A stretch of DNA of 64,000 nt from the NCBI RefSeq assembly GCF_001748085.1, contig NZ_BBZK01000008.1, forward strand, positions 1 through 64,000, written 5' to 3'. Position numbers and translations under genes: made by a program. A model generated the notes under the pieces. It made no database searches and was not told where the DNA came from. It saw nothing but the letters and a program-made list of their open reading frames with translations. Source of the DNA: Streptomyces sp. TP-A0874 (GTDB taxonomy: Bacteria; Actinomycetota; Actinomycetes; Streptomycetales; Streptomycetaceae). This document shows, in pieces, positions 61,071 to 64,000 of the stretch (positions within the stretch are counted from its first letter, which is position 1; each line of letters opens with the position of its first letter).

Positions 61071-61246
61071 GGGCTCTCCGGTCATGCCGGGGCAGCGCAC
61101 GGCGCCGGCCCCGGTGCGTCACCGGGGGGCATCCGCACACCGGGCTCATCCGGACGGTCCGACGAAGCGGTGAGGCGCTGCGGCCGTGGCCATGAGCCCG
61201 CCGGGGATCACCGCTCAGCCGCGACGGCACGGGTGTGCCCCCTGCT

Positions 61247-61276
61247 CGATCCATGCGCCGGGCGATCCATGCGCCG
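61247..61276 (+). repeat. 14-bp direct repeat upstream of gabT
   Basis: CGATCCATGCGCCG occurs twice with a 16-base period (61247-61260 and 61263-61276). It may be a regulator-binding site or chance. Confidence 0.5.
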
Positions 61277-61335
61277 CCGCGGACAACGTGACACGCCCAG
61301 CGCTACCGATCGGAGCATGCCTCCGACCGCCTGCC

Positions 61336-61359
61336 GGTCCTAGTGTCTGTCCTAGGACC
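61336..61359 (+). promoter_or_regulatory. Possible operator upstream of gabT
   Basis: GGTCCTAG and CTAGGACC face each other across 8 bases, about 145-165 bases before the gabT start. This is operator-like symmetry; no regulator can be named. Confidence 0.3.
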
Positions 61360-61500
61360 ACGGTGGTGGCCCCTCCCCATTGCCCGAGCCCGCCGCTCGC
61401 TCTCCGCCGTGGCACCCGGAAACAGGCAGCCGGCCTGTGCGGAGCGGCGGGGACGACTCGGGCGCCCGCCCCACACATCCCACGGATCACAGGAGAGCTC

Positions 61501-62850
61501 ATGACAGCAACCGCCGGAGGCCCCTCGCTGCCGCAGGAGCGCCGCGTCGTCACCGCGATCCCCGGTCCGAAGTCCCAGGAGTTGCAGGCCCGCAGGTCCG
61601 CTGCGGTCGCCGCGGGTGTCGGATCCGTACTGCCGGTCTTCGCCGCCCGGGCTGGCGGCGGCGTGCTGGAGGACGTGGACGGCAACTCCCTGATCGACTT
61701 CGGCTCGGGCATCGCCGTCACCTCGGTGGGCAACAGCGCGGAGGCAGTGGTGCGCCGCGCCTCCGCCCAGCTCGCCGACTTCACCCACACCTGCTTCATG
61801 GTCGCCCCGTACGAGGGCTACGTGGAGGTCTGCGAGGAGCTCGCGAGGCTTACGCCGGGCGACCACCCGAAGAAGTCGGCGCTGTTCAACTCCGGGGCCG
61901 AGGCGGTGGAGAACGCGGTGAAGATCGCCCGCTCCTACACCCGGCGTCCGGCGGTCGTCGTCTTCGACCACGGCTACCACGGCCGGACCAACCTCACCAT
62001 GGCGCTCACCTCGAAGAACATGCCCTACAAGCACTCCTTCGGGCCGTTCGCGCCGGAGATCTACCGGGCGCCGCTGGCCTATCCCTACCGCTGGCTGACC
62101 GGGCCCGAGCACTGTGCCGAGGAGGCTTCGGCCCAGGCGATCGACATGATCAACAAGCAGATCGGGGCGGAGAACGTCGCCGCGATCGTCATCGAGCCGC
62201 TGCTCGGCGAAGGCGGCTTCATCGAGCCTGCCAAGGGCTTCCTCCCGCGGCTGGCCGAGTTCGCCAAGGCCAACGGCATCGTGTTCGTCGCGGACGAGAT
62301 CCAGTCCGGATTCTGCCGCACCGGCCAGTGGTTCGCCTGCGAGGACGAAGGCATCGTGCCGGACCTGGTCACCACCGCCAAGGGGATCGCGGGCGGACTG
62401 CCGCTGGCCGCGGTCACCGGACGTGCCGAGATCATGGACGCGGCCCACAGTGGCGGTCTGGGCGGCACCTACGGCGGCAACCCGGTGGCCTGCGCGGCGG
62501 CGCTGGGTGCCATCGAGACGATGCGGGAACTGGACCTGAACGCGAAGGCGCGGCGCATCGAGGAGGTCATGAAGCCGCGTCTCACCGCGATGCAGGAGAA
62601 GTACGAGGTGATCGGGGATGTCCGCGGGCGCGGTGCGATGATCGCCATCGAGCTGGTGCGGGCCGGTTCGAAGGAGCCCAACCCGGAGGCGACCGCGGCG
62701 CTCGCCAAGGCCTGCCACTCCCAGGGGCTGCTGGTGCTCACCACCGGCACCTACGGCAACGTCGTCCGCTTCCTGCCTCCGCTGGTCATCGGCGAGGACC
62801 TGCTCAACGAGGGGCTGGACATCCTCGACGGAGCCCTCGCCAACCTCTGA
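61501..62850 (+). CDS. gabT: 4-aminobutyrate aminotransferase
   Basis: PLP enzyme transferring the GABA amino group to 2-oxoglutarate. The 449-residue class III aminotransferase has the PLP lysine K294 (TTAKGIAGGLP), D265 of VADEIQSG, and the GYHGRT motif near 158-163. ATG at 61501 with AGGAGA 8 bases upstream; the open frame to 61186 is spurious. GABA is a breakdown product of putrescine and glutamate. The succinate semialdehyde it yields would need a dehydrogenase such as the one at 53775. Confidence 0.93.
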   Translation: MTATAGGPSLPQERRVVTAIPGPKSQELQARRSAAVAAGVGSVLPVFAARAGGGVLEDVDGNSLIDFGSGIAVTSVGNSAEAVVRRASAQLADFTHTCFMVAPYEGYVEVCEELARLTPGDHPKKSALFNSGAEAVENAVKIARSYTRRPAVVVFDHGYHGRTNLTMALTSKNMPYKHSFGPFAPEIYRAPLAYPYRWLTGPEHCAEEASAQAIDMINKQIGAENVAAIVIEPLLGEGGFIEPAKGFLPRLAEFAKANGIVFVADEIQSGFCRTGQWFACEDEGIVPDLVTTAKGIAGGLPLAAVTGRAEIMDAAHSGGLGGTYGGNPVACAAALGAIETMRELDLNAKARRIEEVMKPRLTAMQEKYEVIGDVRGRGAMIAIELVRAGSKEPNPEATAALAKACHSQGLLVLTTGTYGNVVRFLPPLVIGEDLLNEGLDILDGALANL

Positions 62851-62962
62851 GCGACGGCCGGCCCGGCCGGTGAAGAATGTGTGCGGAGCTGATGGCGGAC
62901 GGGTGATCCGGCTGTCCGCCCGGCCTCCCGTGACGTACGGTTCCCGCAGTTGAGAGGAACCT

Positions 62963-62988
62963 TTCGCCCGCAGGCGACTGCGGGCGAA
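62963..62988 (+). terminator. Terminator after gabT
   Basis: TTCGCCCGCA (62963-62972) pairs perfectly with 62979-62988 across a 6-base loop, about 110 bases past the gabT stop. Confidence 0.6.
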
Positions 62989-63126
62989 GCCGGTTCGGGC
63001 GCCTCAAGTGCTCCGTCTCGGCCGTGCCCTCGCGCACATCACCGAACCCTCGGGTCCGGTACTCTCCGCCGATCGGACGGCCGCCCGCCCCACACCCCCC
63101 GGGGCGCGCGGTACGCCGGTCGCCAT

Positions 63127-63171
63127 GACCGCCCTGGAACCTCCCCCCTGTTCCAGGGCGGTCGCTCTTTT
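63127..63171 (+). terminator. Intrinsic terminator with T run (orphan)
   Basis: A perfect 14-bp stem GACCGCCCTGGAAC (63127-63140) with 63150-63163, a 9-base loop, then GCTCTTTT on the plus strand. It is the only terminator in the window with a clear T run. No plus-strand gene of coding quality ends before it. Confidence 0.65.
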
Positions 63172-63239
63172 CCCGAGCGTCCCGGCCTTCCGGCGCCTAC
63201 CCCGGCGTCCCTCCGGTCGCTGAGGGCCGCGGCCGGTTT

Positions 63240-63707
63240 TCAGCTGCCCGCCGCCCGGGCCTGGGCGATCACCGCTGCCGCCTCGTGCATCGCCAACTCC
63301 AGCAGCACCGGATCGGTGAGCCGGCCGGAACCGTCCGGCGGCAGCAGCCAGCGCATGGAGCCGGCCGTGTACCCCGGGCGGGGAACGACGATCCAGGTGC
63401 CGCGTCCGGCACACCGCACCCCCGTGCCCAGCCAACGCTCCGCGGTGCCTGGCGGCACGAAGAAGCCCATCCGCCGCTGCCCGAAGTCGGCGAGCACCGG
63501 GCCGGGCCGCCGGTCGGGCTGCCCGGTGAGGACGTCGAACGTGGGATAGCCCAGCTCACCCGGGAGGATGAGCACGTCCCACAGCCGCCCCGCGGGCAGC
63601 AGCGCCACCCCCCGGGGATCACTCTCCCACTCCCGGCGGCACTCCGCTGGATCAGGAGCCGCCGAGCACAGCCACCCCAGCGCGTTCCGCTCCCCCGTGC
63701 CGTCCAT
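63240..63707 (-). CDS. Conserved streptomycete protein of unknown function
   Basis: A 155-residue soluble protein with a conserved-looking core (WESDPRGVALLPAGRLWDVLILPGELG, MGFFVPPGTAERWLG, GTWIVVPRPG). It has a slight resemblance to the N-terminal part of bifunctional primase/polymerase proteins, but no catalytic motif. ATG 63707 with AGAGGGAA 8 bases upstream; a longer open frame exists. I do not recognise its function. Confidence 0.7.
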   Translation of the reverse strand: MDGTGERNALGWLCSAAPDPAECRREWESDPRGVALLPAGRLWDVLILPGELGYPTFDVLTGQPDRRPGPVLADFGQRRMGFFVPPGTAERWLGTGVRCAGRGTWIVVPRPGYTAGSMRWLLPPDGSGRLTDPVLLELAMHEAAAVIAQARAAGS

Positions 63708-63900
63708 GTACGTTCCCTCTTCCTCGACTCGCGCTGGTGACCACCCCGCTCGTCGAATCCGGCGCCGGTCTCGCGCCGGGTTCGACGGTGGGTACGGAGG
63801 AGAGGGCCGCAGGGACCACGCATTACGCGGCTTCGACCGAGGCCCGTGGTGATTCGGATCACAACCGGCGGTTCCCGGGAGGTTCGGGCAGGACCACCCG

Positions 63901-64000
63901 TCACAGCGGTCCACCACCGCCGGAGCCCCGCCCACCACGCGGCCTGAGGGCCACGCTGGACAGGGCGATCAGCAGCGCCACCACGAACATGGCGGTGCCG
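63901..64000 (-). CDS. C-terminal end of a membrane protein (partial, cut by window edge)
   Basis: On the minus strand, 32 codons from the window edge end at a TGA at 63901-63903. They encode a hydrophobic helix (AMFVVALLIALSSVALRP) followed by a Gly/Arg-rich tail. This looks like the last helix of a transporter permease, possibly a polyamine-type ABC permease, but too little is visible to name it. Confidence 0.5.
   Translation of the reverse strand, partial: GTAMFVVALLIALSSVALRPRGGRGSGGGGPL

Larger units (their letters stand above)
61071..61500. other. Region between ABC ATPase gene and gabT (430 bp)
   Basis: No gene. It holds an 8-bp hairpin (61109-61116 with 61120-61127) that may end the ABC gene, a 14-bp direct repeat (61247-61260 and 61263-61276), and an 8-bp inverted repeat (61336-61343 with 61352-61359). 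These are possible regulator sites for gabT. Confidence 0.45.
62851..63239. other. gabT downstream region with two terminator-like hairpins
   Basis: A 389-base interval with no supported gene. It holds a 10-bp hairpin at 62963-62988 and a 14-bp hairpin with a T run at 63127-63171. The piece between them, about 140 bases, could encode a small RNA ending at the second hairpin, or the second may be a backup terminator. Confidence 0.45.

Overview
The window is a chromosomal core segment of a high-GC actinomycete, almost certainly Streptomyces or a close relative. Evidence: about 70% GC, frequent GTG and TTG starts with GGAG-type ribosome binding sites, a TTA leucine codon confined to one AT-rich gene, long GC-rich inverted-repeat terminators, and streptomycete-like gene order (rnj-dapA-thyX-dapB-M16 protease-pnp-rpsO, then a type VII secretion locus, then ribF-truB-rbfA-infB-ylxR-nusA-rimP, proS, ispG-rseP-dxr). 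There is no sign of prophage, insertion sequences, CRISPR, rRNA or tRNA.

Positions 1-10300 run mostly on the minus strand and carry RNA decay and translation (RNase J, PNPase, S15), lysine/diaminopimelate synthesis (dapA, dapB), flavin-dependent thymidylate synthase (thyX) and an M16 peptidase translationally coupled to pnp. Positions 10460-32470 are a type VII (ESX/WXG100) secretion locus. It has the membrane protein EccD, the three-P-loop ATPase EccC, EccE, two mycosin proteases, two classical WXG100 proteins, two further Esx/EspB-like candidate substrates, a MinD-like ATPase with proline-rich ends, and a membrane-anchored beta-propeller protein. I found no EccB. Directly after eccC lies a separate plus-strand module: a small Esx-like protein, a 772-residue WxG-bearing protein with two EF-hand-like loops, and a lipoprotein gene with a TTA codon. 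GC content falls sharply toward and through the lipoprotein gene.

Positions 32600-40860 hold the translation/transcription cluster in minus orientation (rimP, nusA, ylxR, infB, DUF503, rbfA, truB, ribF). infB has an unusual leader with three 11-bp tandem repeats and a hairpin. Positions 41000-46600 carry a Tat-type exported protein, a ferritin-like protein, a phosphotransferase-fold protein that has lost its catalytic residues, proS and two acetyltransferases. Positions 46760-50730 carry the MEP-pathway enzymes IspG and Dxr flanking an RseP-type site-2 protease. The remainder (50844-64000) is metabolic and regulatory: an acyl-CoA dehydrogenase, an acetyltransferase, an aldehyde dehydrogenase with a PucR regulator, a membrane P-loop ATPase, a sugar-type ABC ATPase, the GABA transaminase GabT, an unidentified conserved protein, and the 3' end of a membrane protein cut by the window edge.

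Convergent gene pairs are usually separated by near-perfect inverted repeats of 15-18 bp that should act as bidirectional terminators. A 52-bp perfect palindrome insulates the Esx operon from the gene upstream of it. All names rest on motifs and remembered family architecture; no database search was possible.
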